A stretch of DNA of 64,000 nucleotides from Chelydra serpentina (lineage: Eukaryota > Chordata > Testudines > Chelydridae), in NCBI GenBank assembly GCA_037349315.1, contig JBAIAC010000059.1:6536001-6600000 (forward strand). The letters are read 5' to 3'. This document shows positions 39,129 to 52,505 of this stretch, one piece after another (the stretch's first letter is position 1; the number at the start of each line of letters is the position of its first letter). The notes below the pieces were generated by a model that searched no databases, was not told the DNA's origin, and saw only the letters and a list, made by a program, of their open reading frames with translations. The position numbers and the translations under genes were made by a program.

Positions 39129-39240
39129 TATAAAAAAAAAAGAGAGAGAAGAAGAAAAGAAAAAAGAAAAGAAAAAGAAAAACAAAAAGGAAATCAAATT
39201 TAAAATATCTTTTTAAATTACTTTTTTTTTTTGGTGGGGG
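39129..39240 (-). promoter_or_regulatory. Long pyrimidine tract upstream of alternative TEAD1 exon
   Basis: On the transcript strand the bases just upstream of the exon at 39050-39112 are an extended run of TTTTCTTTTC and CTTCTTCTCTCTC words, ending about 17 nt before the AG. Such CU-rich tracts are binding ground for PTB-type splicing repressors. Part of it is also simple-sequence microsatellite, so function is inferred only. Confidence 0.45.
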
Positions 39241-40047
39241 GAAGTTATTTGCATCTTCAGTAAGCTCTGCTGTTAAAGATACCACATTCCCAGCCAGATG
39301 CCTAGCTCTTAGCATCAAGGCTTAACAACACAGGACATCACTGCAGTGATGTGACTAAGGAAAAAAAAGTTTAATCGATCAAGTTATATTGTCTTTTACA
39401 GGAGAGAACCAATGACACTGTCCAGAATTAGGTGTGGACCATCTGCTCTTTTGTTACAAATCCTACAACCCCTATAGACAGCCAAAGAGTCTTTACTCAT
39501 GCAAAGAGTTAATTGTACTTCTTGCATGAATAAGCACTAACCATATTTGTAGGGTTTTCAGAATCAGGCCCTTGTAGTATTCAGCATTGAACGAGAGACT
39601 TTATTTGACACAGCATCAAGAAATATTACCAATAATGTATCGTGTTCTATGACTTAAAATGACTACACCAAGGCTGTGTTTTGAGCTAATTAATAGCACT
39701 ACATTTGTTAACAACTGATAAAATATTGACACACTGTAGGTCTTAAGGAAACATGAAATAATGCTGCATTTCTTTATAATATGAATATCAGCCATGTTTC
39801 TAAAACACTGATAACAAGTGCAGGCAGCTTCTCTGAAGTCAATTTATACCAGGTCTGAATTTGGCCCACTGTCTTTACATGCACTACATCAGTGAAAAAT
39901 ATGTGCAAGCATGAGACCCAGTCCCACACTGGATCAATTGTACTGGAAGTTTTGCCTAACTGATGAGTGAGGGATTGGGGGGCCATGTTTTGCATTCATA
40001 TTTTCTCAAGTATGTGTTAAAATCCATTGTGATGATAATGGATTAAA

Positions 40048-40360
40048 TCATAAGAATATAAGAATGGCCAGGCTGAGTCAGGCCAATGATCCATCCCGCT
40101 TGGTATCCTGTTTTCCAACAGTGGCCAGTGCCAGATGCTTCAGAGGGAATGAACAGAACAGGGCAATTACCGAGTGATCCATGCCCTATCATCCAGTCCC
40201 AGTTTCTGGCAGTCAGAAGTTTAGGGACACCCAGAGGATGGGGCTGACCGTCTTGGCTAATAGCCATAGCTGGACCTATCCTCCATGAACTTATCTAATT
40301 CTTTTTTGAACGCAGTTATACTTTTAAATCCTGCCAAGTTGCTGAGCAATCAATCTAAAC
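40048..40360 (-). mobile_element. CR1 LINE 3' fragment
   Basis: Antisense CR1 words CATAAGAATATAAGAATGGC, CAGTGGCCAGTGCCAGATGC, CAGAGGGAATGAACAGAACA and TGAACTTATCTAATTCTTTT identify a 3' region, with the 3' end on the left. Confidence 0.75.
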
Positions 40361-40381
40361 AGAAACTGAGGGCACTTAGAA

Positions 40382-41052
40382 CAGAGGTGGGCAAACTATG
40401 GCCCACGGGCCCTTGAGCTCCCGGCCGAGGAGGCTAGCCCCCGGCCCCTTCCCTGTTGTCCCCGCTCCCCCGCAACCTCAGCTCGACATGCCACCAGTAC
40501 TCTGGGTGGCGGGGCTGCGAGCTCCTGCCGGGCAGTGCGGTGGGGTGGCTGGCTCTGGTCGGGCGGCGCGGCTGCCCGTCCTCGTGCTCTGAGCGGCATG
40601 GTAAGGGGGAGGGGAGCAGGGGTTGGATAAGGGGCAAAGGGTCCCGGGGGGCAGTCAGGGGACAGGGAGCAGAGGGCAGCTGGATAGGTGTGGGAGACCC
40701 GGGGGGGGGTGTGGGAGACCCGGGGGGCCTGTCAGGGGATGGGGGTGTGCATAGGGGTTGGGGCAGACAGGAGACAGGGAGCAAGGGATGGATAGGGGGT
40801 GGGATCCCGGTGGGGGAGGAGTTAGGGGTGGGGGGGTCCCGGGAGGGGGCGGTCAGGGGATGAGGAGCGGGGGGAGGAGGTTGGATGGGTCGGGGATTCT
40901 GAGGGGGGCAGTCAGGGGGCGGGAAGTGGGAGGGGATGGATAGGGGGCAGTAGCCAGGCTGTTTGGGGGAGGCACAGCCTTCCCTACCCGGCCCTCCATA
41001 CAGTTTCGGAACCCCGATGTGGCCCTCAGGCCAAAAAGTTTGCCCACCCCTG
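40382..41052. mobile_element. GC-rich hAT element with 8-bp TSD
   Basis: The ends CAGAGGTGGGCAAACT and AGTTTGCCCACCCCTG are inverted repeats. The flanks ACTTAGAA at 40374-40381 and 41053-41060 are a perfect 8-bp duplication. The interior from about 40600 to 40960 is a G-rich, loosely tandem stretch (GGGAGACCCGGGGGG) on the plus strand. It is 671 bp; the several open frames in it are low-complexity and not genes. Confidence 0.85.
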
Positions 41053-42969
41053 ACTTAGAACCTCCAGGAGTTTCTCAGCCTCCTGCAGGGCCCAATATGA
41101 TTTTCTCTAAACTGCAACAAAAATTGCTAGAGAAACATCTCTACCACCATATTATTTGTATTACAGTAGCACCTAGAGACCTGAACTAAGATCAGGACCC
41201 CAATGGGCTGGGTGCTGTAAATACACATAGTAAGAAACAGCTCCTACCCTTGAACAGGTTTGAATCTAAATAGACCTGATAGATAAAAGGAGGGAGAAAG
41301 GAAGTATTACTATCATCACTTAGAAAAATCCTTTTGTTGTGGTACCTTAAAGCAACTCATGTTTGCTAGGAAAAAAACTTCTTGTAAAATGTAAACAAAT
41401 TCTGATCCCTGAGGGCCAACTTTACTAGGCTTCTTAATGAAGCATCCCAGGAACAAGAGTCTGTAGTTATTCAGACTAGTAAGCAGGTTGATAATTCAAC
41501 ATACATCCATAATTTTCACACATGGTAATTTTTGTTTTCAGTTTCACAGGATAATGGTGTCAAAGGTTACACGGTATGCACAATTCTGCAATTTCAATTG
41601 TTTTAATTTGCTGAGAGATTCTCAAAAGTAGTGAGACTCAAACTGTGTCAAAATATTCATGATGCATTTTATTTCTATATATGCGGGGGAAGGGGCAGGC
41701 AGAACCTCTGGCGTGTAAATCAACATATCTTAATTGATTTAAATGGAACTAGGCTGATTTACCCTGGTTGAGGATTTGGCCATGTGCTTGAAGCCATTGA
41801 CTTTTGATTTGCTCTTAGCTGCACCTGTGCAACCCCAAGTTCATGGGGGTTGCCCAGGTATAACAGAAGAGAACTTGGAGCTTTAGTCCTTTGCTATGGA
41901 TTTCTTTGTCCATGTGTTGTTTGTTCCTTCTCTATGAATTGCAGTTTCTTTCCTTCCTCATGGCTTTTTTTCATCCCTTGTATTTTATATTGCTTCCTAA
42001 TTGACAAAGAACATCACCCAGGGGAAAATGTCACCCAATTCAACGTGCTTTAAATACGAGCATTGGCAGCAGGCCATCTTCGTTTGTGCTGACTCAGCAT
42101 TACTTTTCACCACAGTACAAAACACGCATTGCGTGCCTGCATAAAAGCCTCTCCCCCTTCTCCCCATTCCCCCGTAACACACACTGATAAGGAGACCTGG
42201 AAGCTCGTGCTCAAAGTTAAAGAAGGAAAGGGACAGTGTGATTTGCAAACTTTTTACACTAGTGAACCAGTTTAGTAACTTCAACACAAACTACACAAAG
42301 GTTATGTGTGCATTTGTGAGATGACTAATCACTGTGAATATAACAATTAAAGGATCTAGTCATATGTAATAACTGATATGTGATAATCTTCTGAAAAAGA
42401 TTAAAGACTGGTTAGAGATTTATGTTGACTTATGAACAAAATCTTATTGTGGTTACAGAACAGCAGCACCCATAGGTCTTATTTAAACAACTCTATTTCA
42501 CCCTATAGCAACCACTGACCATGAATAGGGAGTATGAGTAGAATGAGTCCTCTGAATACTCATTTATTTTTCATATCCACAGCTAGTAACTTTCTTGTTT
42601 AGGTGAAGTGGGCAGACATTTAATTGTTCCATTATTCACCATATGAAAACAATTGTTAAATTCCTTATTTTCTTTATATGCAAATGATGCAAGAATTAAT
42701 ATGGCTTATGTTAGTTTGACTTATGAAATGTTCTTTTCACTATGAGGTAATAACTACTTATGTAGAGATTAATATGGAATGTGCCCAATAAATGGTCACT
42801 GAAATGATGAATAGATCAAACAATGGATTTTTAAAAAGCACATACTTAATCATAACAGTGAAATCAATGCATCATCTCAACAGAGCTGAATCACCGACAG
42901 CCATTGCAGCCAAAAATGCCATGTTTTGTCATTCGCTGACATGCACACTTTCCAGCTGGGTTGTTTTAC

Positions 42970-43034
42970 CTGTTTCCTGGTCCGTGTCTTCCCCGTTCTA
43001 AGTTTGATGTATCTGGCTATCAATTCATTCCTAC
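42970..43034 (-). CDS. TEAD1: TEAD1 exon: middle of the TEA domain
   Basis: This 65-nt exon starts with the last two bases of a split Gly codon and ends on a complete codon. It encodes RNELIARYIKLRT, then GKTRTRKQ, matching residues 69-89 of human TEAD1 as I recall it: helix 2 of the TEA domain and the basic loop leading into the recognition helix. The acceptor reads TTCATTTCAG and the donor GTAAAAC, both on the minus strand. The upstream exon that supplies the first base of the Gly codon is beyond the window, at least 21 kb away. The downstream junction is phase 0 and can join either of the two 63-nt exons that follow. Confidence 0.96.
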
Positions 43035-43369
43035 CTGAAATGAAGAAGAATTTACAATGAGGGCCAAACAGTCACAATTCTGTAAATGGAACTATCAAAC
43101 TGCATGATTTAAAAATATAAGATCTACAAATGTGAGGATAATCTTATTTTTATACAATCTGATTTTCATTTATAGAAGTGGCATTCATCAATATTTTTAT
43201 CATTTACTTTTCTTTCCCTAATACAGTACATTACAGACAAGGTATGTGTATATAAATAAAACATAATCCTACTTGAGTCCTTCAAACACATGAATGGAAA
43301 CCTCAACTAGACAGTGAAAAGTTGGAGACACATGTCCCAATGACTGTGCAGCTTCTTAGTGGCTGTAAT

Positions 43370-43473
43370 CCCCACTGTTTTAGGAAAGGGTTCCCACTTG
43401 CTGTGGGATTTCTCAAGTTGATTCCCAGTGTTTTAGAAAGGGTTCCCGCTTGCTGTGGATTTCTCAAGTTCTG
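43370..43473. repeat. Two-unit tandem repeat (~52 bp)
   Basis: CACTGTTTTAGGAAAGGGTT, CCCACTTGCTGTGGG is repeated directly as CAGTGTTTTAGAAAGGGTTC, CCGCTTGCTGTGG, each ending ATTTCTCAAGTT. Confidence 0.7.
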
Positions 43474-46400
43474 CTCTGTGACTTTAGACAGTCACACCGG
43501 CCAAAATTTTCAAATGTGAGTTTATAAACTTGGACATCTAAAGAAGCAGATGATATCCAGAGGATCTAATGCCTCTACAACTTCTAAGATGAAAATCTGG
43601 TCTCTTCTTTAGGTCTCCTACCTTTGGAATTCAGGTGTGAGCATTTTGGCCTTAACTACTCTGTGTTTGTTTCCCGTATTTAAAATGAGGCTCAGAAAAT
43701 ATATCCACCTTGCTGAGTTTTTGAGATGATTAGATAATTTGTAAAAGTGCTTTGAGATCCTCCAATGAAAGAAGCTACGATCCTGATTCAGCAAGGTACT
43801 TAGGCACATACTTCATTTTAAGCAAACAAGTTCTTGCATTGACCTGCTTAACTGAGGACTGTAAGCACACTTACTTATTATTTTAAAACTCTAGTTCAGT
43901 TTGAAATGTACTCTTTGAACACAGGATTTCAAAGTCAAAAGTTGGTCTGCTTTCTCAGCCAGAGAGCATGGTGTTTAATGCAACTAAAATTTTCTTTAAA
44001 AATATCCCTTCTAAAATATTACTGACAGCAAGGTTAATGAAGTTTCTATGATGTCCTATTCATTTTCACTTTATATTATATAATCTCTACATGATGTATA
44101 TTAATTCTCACCATGTTGAACAAATGTATGCTAATTTAAGAGTCATATTTGTGTTAAACACAAGGTAAAGTAAGCAAGGTACCAGTGAGAATGAGAGGAC
44201 TTAATTTAAGAGTTTTTTTTTAATTGCAGGTTGAAGACTGAGGTATTAGAGACCTTAAATCTCATCACCCACTGGGTCACTGTGAAGTTAACTAGCAGGG
44301 TGTCTGACTAAAAGATGCAGTTAGGTGTTATGTCCATATAAGACAGATATCCAAATTCATATTGGTTCGCTGTTGTGGGGGCAGATACAGACATTTTAAA
44401 ATAAGGAACCTACATTGGAAGGGGCATCTGTTAAATGGAGCATGTAACCAGGGCCACACACAAGTTTTTGGGGTCAGGGGAAAATCTAAAGCTAAATCAT
44501 CCAACCCAAAAAATTATCAGTGTAAAAACACTGAGGGAAGGCTGGAGGGGGGGGGGGGGGGCATGTTGGAAAGAGAGCCTGCCCCACACTCAGCTACTGG
44601 CCTGTGGGGCTGGGCCTGGCTCCACATAGGTGTTGCAACCTGGCACATGGGATCACAGCACCACTCATGATGGGGGTGGGCAGCCAGGCCAAACTTGAGT
44701 GAGTGATGTGTGGCTCGGTGCACAGGGTTCTGGTTGAGCCAAATTTGAATGGCGCTGTGACCCCATGCCCCAGGTCACAAACCCACTTACTCAAATTCCA
44801 TGGGCTTGGGGGCCCTCTCAAACAGTGAGTCTAGGGGAAACTGCTCCTTTTGCCCACCCTCTCTGGGAGGTCCTACACATAACACAATTATTTAACTAGG
44901 CTCCCCCCGCCACCTTCCACTCTAAACCTAATTTTACATCTTTTGTGGAAAGTGTCACCTCCAGCAGTGGAAAACTCCCTTCCCTTTTGTAGTTTATTCA
45001 TTTTCTCTGTGCATGGATAGATGAATATACAATTAACGAATGTGAAAAGTGGATCTGCACTCCCTTTGCTCCTCTTCAGTTTGGGTCTGGACCACATGTC
45101 AGAGCTATCTGGAATAAGTAATTACGGTGGTGATGCAAAGTTAGTGACTACATTACAGGGCATTTAAGGCCAAACTTCAAAAAAAAAAAAAAATTTCACA
45201 TGCAAACAGTTACACATTAGCCTAAATCTGCATACACAAAATCAGCAAATTGAGCAGTTAGCTGTCTAATTAGATGCAAAACCTCATAATTAGCCAGGTT
45301 GAAAACGGATCCCTGACAGCAATTCTGCAATGCACTATGTCAGGAAGGTACATCCTATTTTCAGGGAACAATAAGCCCCGTCCTTATGTTCATGGGATGG
45401 AAAAAGTTTGTGTCTTGACTATGTGGTTCTTGTATTATCCTGAGTAATTCTCAAATATTCTTTGGTGTTAGCCAAAATATAACCACTTTATAAATTGAAT
45501 ATTATAATTAAAAAATCTGGAAGGAGATATTAAATGTTACACCACCTACACAATCAAATTGCTACAAAATCAAGAGTAGCAGCACTTACACGATCCAACA
45601 AAATGGACAGTCCTTGTCAATCTAGCAGTCGGCACACATCTTATATTACTGAGCAAGTTAGCAAACGAGTAAGAGCCCTGCTAATAGTTCTGTCATTCAG
45701 AGTCCGAAACATCTCCTCTATGTCGCTCTCCCTATGTAGGAGGTATGGACGGCTTGTTTTTAACAGCGACATTATTTTTATTTAAACATTAAATAACTGC
45801 AGCCTGCTTTCTGCAGCCCAGAGCCCCGCCTTCCAACATGGAGGATGATATTTGGTTTCTGTAGAAGTATCCCACATCCTTAGACAACAATCCCAGTTAC
45901 GCCACACAACAGAGCTAATTGCACAACTGTTCCATGATTGTAAGCCAGAGGAGGAAAATGGGCCACTATGGTCTAGTTTTGCTCTGAAATTCATGGAGAA
46001 AACAGCACTATTGTGGAAAATCAGGGAAAAGATCATCCAGAAGTAAACAGTGAGTGAGTGGTCAAGAGACTGAGGCCTGAGCAATGGGAAAGAGCAGAGA
46101 AAAGGCAAATAAAACAATGGTTCCAACACACTATATTGCAGATGCACCAGGTCAGCAGCTTCAAGCAACCTTCCCACCGTGGTTTTGTACCTGTACACAT
46201 CCACACTGTTCCTTTAATATGTATTAGGGTAATACAGTGAGTGAAAAACTGCTGAGAAATGAAAAGAGAACAAGGAGGGTGAAGGATTACTACTGCCTTT
46301 AACTAGGGAACATGAACAGTGCAAAGGCTCTGGAACCTGGCAAACTTCAGGGAGCAGTGTATGGTTATCTGTTTGGCCAGGACTTAACAGAGCTGATGTG

Positions 46401-46744
46401 TTCCTCAGCGTGGCAAGCTGTGAGGAAATTTTACTTGATTTAAGTGCACCTTTTGCTTAAACTAGGGGAGGTGCCCTGCTGTGGAGGCAATGGGAGCCAC
46501 TTATACACCTTTCAATAAACACATGAATAAAATACTCAGGCCCAGTTCCTCAATGCAACAAGGTAGAAAAAGATGCCCTAGAGGGACAGCTGGTGATTTC
46601 GATCATGTAAGAAAACCCTTAGTGTAAAGGCAGCATCACCAGCTTTACAGCCCCACATTCTGCATTCATGACAGGCTTGGTGTGGGGGTAGAGTGCTTTC
46701 ATCAATCCTCAGCCAATGAAGTAGTCCTCATGAGATAAACCTAT

Positions 46745-46935
46745 CTCATAGAACTGGAAGGACCTTGAAAGGTCATCAAGTCCAGTCCCCTGCCTTCACT
46801 AGCAGGACCAAGTACTCTCCCCTGACAGATTTTTTTCCCCCCAGATCCCTAAGTGGCCCCCTCAAGGATTGAACTCACAACCCTGGGTTTAGCAGGCCAA
46901 TGCTCAAATCACTGAGCTATCCCGCCCCCCAGAGC
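46745..46935 (-). mobile_element. tRNA-derived SINE with CR1-like tail
   Basis: On the minus strand the head reads GGGATAGCTCAGTGATTTGA (A box) and GGTTGTGAGTTCAATCC (B box), as in a tRNA. The 3' end reads GACTTGATGACCTTTCAAGG, TCCTTCCAGTTCTATG, the terminal sequence shared with CR1. Tortoise Pol III SINEs are known to share their 3' end with CR1, which mobilises them. It is not a functional tRNA gene. Confidence 0.8.
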
Positions 46936-49900
46936 ATGGCAGTTGACCTAAGTCACACTTGAGGAAGGAGATGTTAAACAACTTTAGAAGATATATTAGT
47001 ACCACTGTGTGTAAATATATTTAAAACATGGCCCTTTGCTGATACTCTGGAAGATTACTTATCTAGAGTGAGTTTTTATACTAAGATTACGCCTTACCTT
47101 GAAAATTGAGTTTAGAATGAAAATGGTGCTGGTATCTAGGGGTTGAAAATTTTACCCAACACATACCAGCTCAAGAACTAAATCTATTCACCTGGCCTAA
47201 ATTCACCAGCACCCCAAGCCATTTCCCCATTCTAAACCATCACCACAAGCTAAATTTTTGTCCTTGGTCAGAGTCAGGGTAAAGGGAACAGAAAGATGGC
47301 TTAGAGCCACTGAGCATGAACTGAGCAGAGCTGACTGAGCCCTAGCTGCCATCTGCCCTGAGGAAAATTTCACTAATCAATAAGCATGAACAATAACACT
47401 ACTTAATACGCACACATTATACATTCATTGCAGTATCTAGAATCACAACCCCTCAATAGTATTCTAATTGTTGAAGATGAGATGCAGTAATTCACCTGAA
47501 AGGAATTTTAGCCATTTCTATTATTTCATTTAAAACACTGTTATGATCTGTACATAATTCTCCTCTGATCTAATATTGCCACACCCAAGTAATAAAAAAC
47601 AATATTTTTTTAAAAATGTAATGATTTTTAAATCAAAGTTGGTTTGAGCATTTAGTGGTCATGTTTTCAAGCTTTTCTGCTCAGCCATGAGGGCTAGAAA
47701 CTTTTCTTTTTAAATAAAATTTGTGATTGTCATATAATCACCTGACAGGAGCTAAAGCTTTAAAGAAAAAACACACCAAATATTGCAAGGCTAATACTCA
47801 AACACTGCCCCATATCTGACTCCCATCTGCACACAAATAGCGATAGCTTCAGTTAAGTGGTGCTTAAAACTCAAGCTAGCTGGGCCATCCCCGGGGCATG
47901 GGTGGCTAGAGTGCTGCTTTGCAGTTTGGTTGTTCTCTCTCATGTTAGGATAGCTTGATTCCTGCATGAGTGTCATTACTTGAATATTTGAGCTAACAGT
48001 TGTAGTGAGACAAGCCCTGAGAGACAAAGCATACAAGATGACCAAGACCTTACAAATCTTCTAATGGCCATAGTTTTCCTTCAGAGGAGAAATGAGCCCC
48101 AAGTCTAATCAGGGAAGAAGATACTTCTGCCTTAGAAGTCTTAATAACATACCAATATCAGTCTAGCCAGTGTTATCTGAGAAGCCTTAACTAACTAAGC
48201 CTTTCTTAGACTCCACCTGTAAAATAAACATTGCCTAACACATGAAAGGAACTAGAACGCTCCAAATAAAAGTTTAGGGCCTTTGTGTTATCTGCCAAGC
48301 AACACATTCTCTCTTTTTCCAAAATCAGACTGGGTCAGAAACGGACCAAAAAAAAATGGAGGGAATTTTAAGGAAGCAAAGGCAGGACAGGACAGGACAC
48401 TCCTAAAACACACCCTGTCTTTGTGAAGTAGCAAGAGGCTGAAACAAAATGGGACTCAAGGAACCACCTACACATGACATTAGAAATCCTAGGAGTTGCA
48501 ATGTGTTCCTGATTAGATATGTATGTGCTTCTCCAAGAAGAGTGCGTTTGTGGTAATGTTTTCTCCACCCTTCTCCTAACGGTGAAAAATAATATATATG
48601 GAGATTGCCAAGTGTAAAAGAAACCTCATGCTCACGAACTGGAAATGTTCTATTCCTTCTTGTCTTCTGTTATGAGAGTCAGTCTCCTCCTTGGAATTTT
48701 TTGGTTCAGGTATCAGACAGTCTTGGGAAGGTGCCCAGTGAGATAAGGCACATCTCCAGAGCAGAGGAATCTTACTGAGCCTATTCCAAGGGATATGAAG
48801 AACTGGAGGGAAAGCCTCCCTTCCTCAGAAAGGATCAAGACCGTGGGGGATTAAATTTCATTTTTTTTAAAGAATGTTTGATGTGGGTTTGTTTAAAAAA
48901 GAAAATCCAAGCTCGTAGGCTTCTTCCACACCCACCTGTAAAATAAGCTTAGTTTTTTTTAAAAATTACAAATTGTCCCTTGGTTGATACAGTGGAAGAT
49001 ATATTTTAAACTAGAGCAATATTTTGTACTCAACCTAGAAACTACTTGGAAAACGGTAGCATATAAAACTTTTCTCCCTGTGGAGTTAGGAAGACATCAG
49101 TGCATTAGTTATATTTGGAACACATCTGAAATATTTCTTTCACAGCCATGAGGGTTAGTGACTTTTTTTATTTAAATGAAAGATAAAATTACATGGAAGT
49201 TGACAGAACTCACTCTGAAGAGATTCCTATTCGCCATGGGAAAGCAGAATTTTCAAATCCTTCTGATATAAGCATGCTTTACAATGCAAAGAAAAACTCT
49301 TAATAAATGTGGCACCAGCAGACACTGTTATTATGCACCATATGTTTACACACACCTATACCACATGAATGGAGCAACATTCTGTTTTCAAAATATTTTT
49401 ATCTTCAAATAGTTGTGAAAAGAGTATTTTCCATAATTCACACTTCAGCTGAAAGTCACACACCCACACTGAAACTATGGACACTCAGCTGGGGTAAATT
49501 GCCACAGAGCTATGACAATTTGTACCAGCGGTGGATCTGCCCCATAAACTGGCAGGCCAGGTTTCATTCCACTCTCTAGGCATGATCCATCATTCCAGTA
49601 TTATGTTGAAATCAGTCGAGTTACACCAGCACAGAACTGGAAGCAACACAGGGATGAACTGTGCCCTCTAGCTTTATAGCTGCAGGGCAGTGTGGAGTTG
49701 TGCAATCCCTTTATTTGGAAAGTTAATGACACAAATTAAAACACAGCACCCAAAGCCCACGATAATAGCTGCCTTCAAAATGTGTGTGCTAATAATAAAT
49801 AATATATTAAGTACAGAAAATTAAACCATTTAATAACTTGAAAATGGGTAGTGAATTAAAAAAAGTTCTCTTATTCAGTAGCAAAATACAAGCAACTAGG

Positions 49901-52373
49901 ATGAAAAAATAAGCAAACTTGAGATTCCTCTTTTTATGTGACTATATATTGTTAATTTCCCCAAATAACAAACGGTATTTCAGATACATGCATGGGTATT
50001 GCTCTGTGTTTAAGACCTCATTACAAACATTTATCTACAAAGATTTCATACCCAAAACGGTATTCTCACCATGGCCAAGATTTTCAATAGTATCTAGTGG
50101 GTTTTGGGTACCTGAATTTTTGACTGCCCAACCAGAAGCCCCTAAGGAGGCCTGATTTTTAGAAGTGCTGAGCACCCAGCCTTAGACCAAATCTTGTTAT
50201 CAACGGGAATTTTCCTTGACTGAGGACGGAATGCCAAATCCTGATCACTTTATGCTAGACCTCTTACAAACTTCACTTGGACAATTCATGTAAATAAAGG
50301 AAGCAGGATTTGGGCTCTTTGTTTTGTCGTGCAGGAGGGCCTGCTCCAGATACCACTGAAGTTAATGGGAGTTTTTTCACTGACTCCAGTGGGAGGTGGA
50401 TTGGGCTCGATTTGCTGTTTTGCTCTACGAGAACTTGATTCTGAGTACACCTCATTGATGTCAGTGGGAGTTGAGGGTGCTCAGCACCTCACATGAGTAG
50501 TCAGCACTTTGCAGGATTGAGCTCTGAACTTTTCCACTCCATTTTGCAAGCATGAAATGAAGCTCTTGGAGCATTTGCCCAAAAGTGTATGTGGTGTTTT
50601 CTAAAGACATTGTAAAGCTAAATTAACTAAGAAAAAGTGTCTTGTAGATAAAAGAGCTCTCAAAGTCAACAACTGGTTAAACAGTTAAAACGCGTAAGTA
50701 AGACACCCTCTATTTAAACATTATGGGCAAATCTATTTTAAGCTTTTAAAAATATTAAGGGCAGGTGTTTAAGTCATCCACATACTGAGTTTTAAGAAGG
50801 CTTAGGGGAGGGGGTTGGGCTCTGCTTCCTATGCAGGCAGCATTTTGTTCAGACAAGCTTACTGCAGAAGGTCATGTGACATAGGCCAAATAAACAGCAT
50901 CTGGGGATTTTCAATTACAGACCTTCACCCAGCATGCCTGCACTGTAATCTCTACCAGATGAGGCTCAGGCCTCACTATTTTCAATAATTCACACACTGT
51001 GTACACATAACATGACAATAAGGGCATTCATGCAACCGCCTGATTCGCACATCAAAGCTCCCAAATGGCCAGCTGTAAGCATGCTTACTGCTGAATAATT
51101 CATTCTTTTCACAGGCTTGAAAAAACGCTCAGCAGGAGTTGGCAAGCTTGTGTTCTTTCCTGTGTGGTATGCTAAACTCAAATTTTGAAAGAGGTACAGG
51201 CCCACTAAAAAGAGTCAGAGATCCAACCATTTGAATATACATTTGTGAGCATTCAGATGGTCGCTTTAAAAAAGCAATCAGCTAAACAAGCTAAATTTCC
51301 AAGTGGAGGAGAGGGAGATAAGATGACAAAGCCTACACATTTCTGAGGGAGGTGTTTATTAAAAATAAAACAGCTCTTCTAATGTAAGATTTCTGTATTT
51401 CATAAATCATACGAACATGATATCTCAGACTCATCAGATGCTTAACAGTTTACAAATTCAACTAACTTAACATTTCCATATATCTAGCATAGTTTTTTCT
51501 ACTGTATTAGAACATGGGTTTTATTTCACTTGTATATAAAATACGAAATATGCAAAATCACAGAAGCCAACCTTGAAAGTCCTGAGTAGGGTTCTCATAC
51601 AACTGGACATAAATAAGTCCTTTCTCTGCTTGAATTTTTAACAGCTTATTTGGAATTTTGCAGCTATATATTTCTAAGCATTCAGCAAACTACGTCTTTT
51701 GATAATACTGACAAAATACTGCACAAAATTATGCAGATTCTAATTACTTTTTGCTGTTACTTTTATATATACTAAAGCACTATTACTTAAAGAAATAGCC
51801 TGCTCCATAATATCAAGTTTTCAAATCTGTCAATCAACTCCAGAACCAGCAGGATCAGCTAGTCATGACCTCCCCTCCTAGCAAACACATGCTGCTTACC
51901 AGCTGTGGACTGTGTATTTTTACACCCTTTTCTCTATCATTCAGAATGGTTTCCTCTTAATCACAATAATCCCAAAAGTGCTAAAACATATCAACCGTCC
52001 TTTAAGCCCTTCCTACAAAAGGCCAGCCGTCCTGCCTTTATGGGCTTGTCCAACAGCAGCTGATACTTCATTCAACTACAAATCCAATTTAGCAGTTACA
52101 AGAGGTTTAGCATCACTGGAAAAATATTGGTGTTGATCCTGTGCTCTTAAGTCAGCAAATATTCCTCTGCCATATTGTTTTGCTTTTTCTGTCATATTTG
52201 CATTTCAGATGAATTTCCCTAAGTGACTCCAACAGAATTTAACCTCTGAGCTGAAAATATTTACAGCCAATCAAATAGAGATTTTTCAAATTCATTTACA
52301 AGTTACAGAAATATAAAGCTATGAATATTCTATGTGTTACCAAGTTGTAACATAATTATTCACTCAAAACCAT

Positions 52374-52505
52374 TAGGGTGACCAGATGTTCCGATTTTAT
52401 ACTGACAGTCCCGATTTTGGGGTCTTTTTCTTATATAGGCTCCTATTGCTCCTATTACCCCATACCCCCTGTCCCGATTTTTCACACTTGCTATCTGGTC
52501 ACCCT
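52374..52505 (-). mobile_element. hAT-type MITE, copy 2
   Basis: This is the same family as 4782-4902 but in reverse orientation: TAGGGTGACCAGATGTTCCG to GCTATCTGGTCACCCT. The 8-bp duplication AAAACCAT is perfect at 52366-52373 and 52506-52513. Confidence 0.85.

Larger units (their letters stand above)
39113..42969 (-). other. TEAD1 intron, 3.9 kb
   Basis: It begins (plus-strand left side) with a long pyrimidine tract on the transcript strand just upstream of the alternative exon, then holds a CR1 3' fragment at about 40048-40360 and a GC-rich hAT element at 40382-41052. The remainder, 41100-42960, is ordinary AT-rich intron. Confidence 0.7.

Noticed and set aside
40434..40863. Overlapping long open frames on both strands (up to 135 codons).
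   Set aside because: They lie entirely within the G-rich interior of the hAT element at 40382-41052. Gly/Arg/Pro-rich translations on both strands reflect composition, not a gene.
44548..44564. Run of about 17 G bases.
   Set aside because: Simple homopolymer next to ordinary intron sequence; likely slippage, and its exact length is uncertain in any assembly.
46855..46930. A tRNA-like sequence with A and B boxes on the minus strand.
   Set aside because: It is the head of a SINE, continuous with a CR1-like tail; it has no proper tRNA 3' half or acceptor stem.
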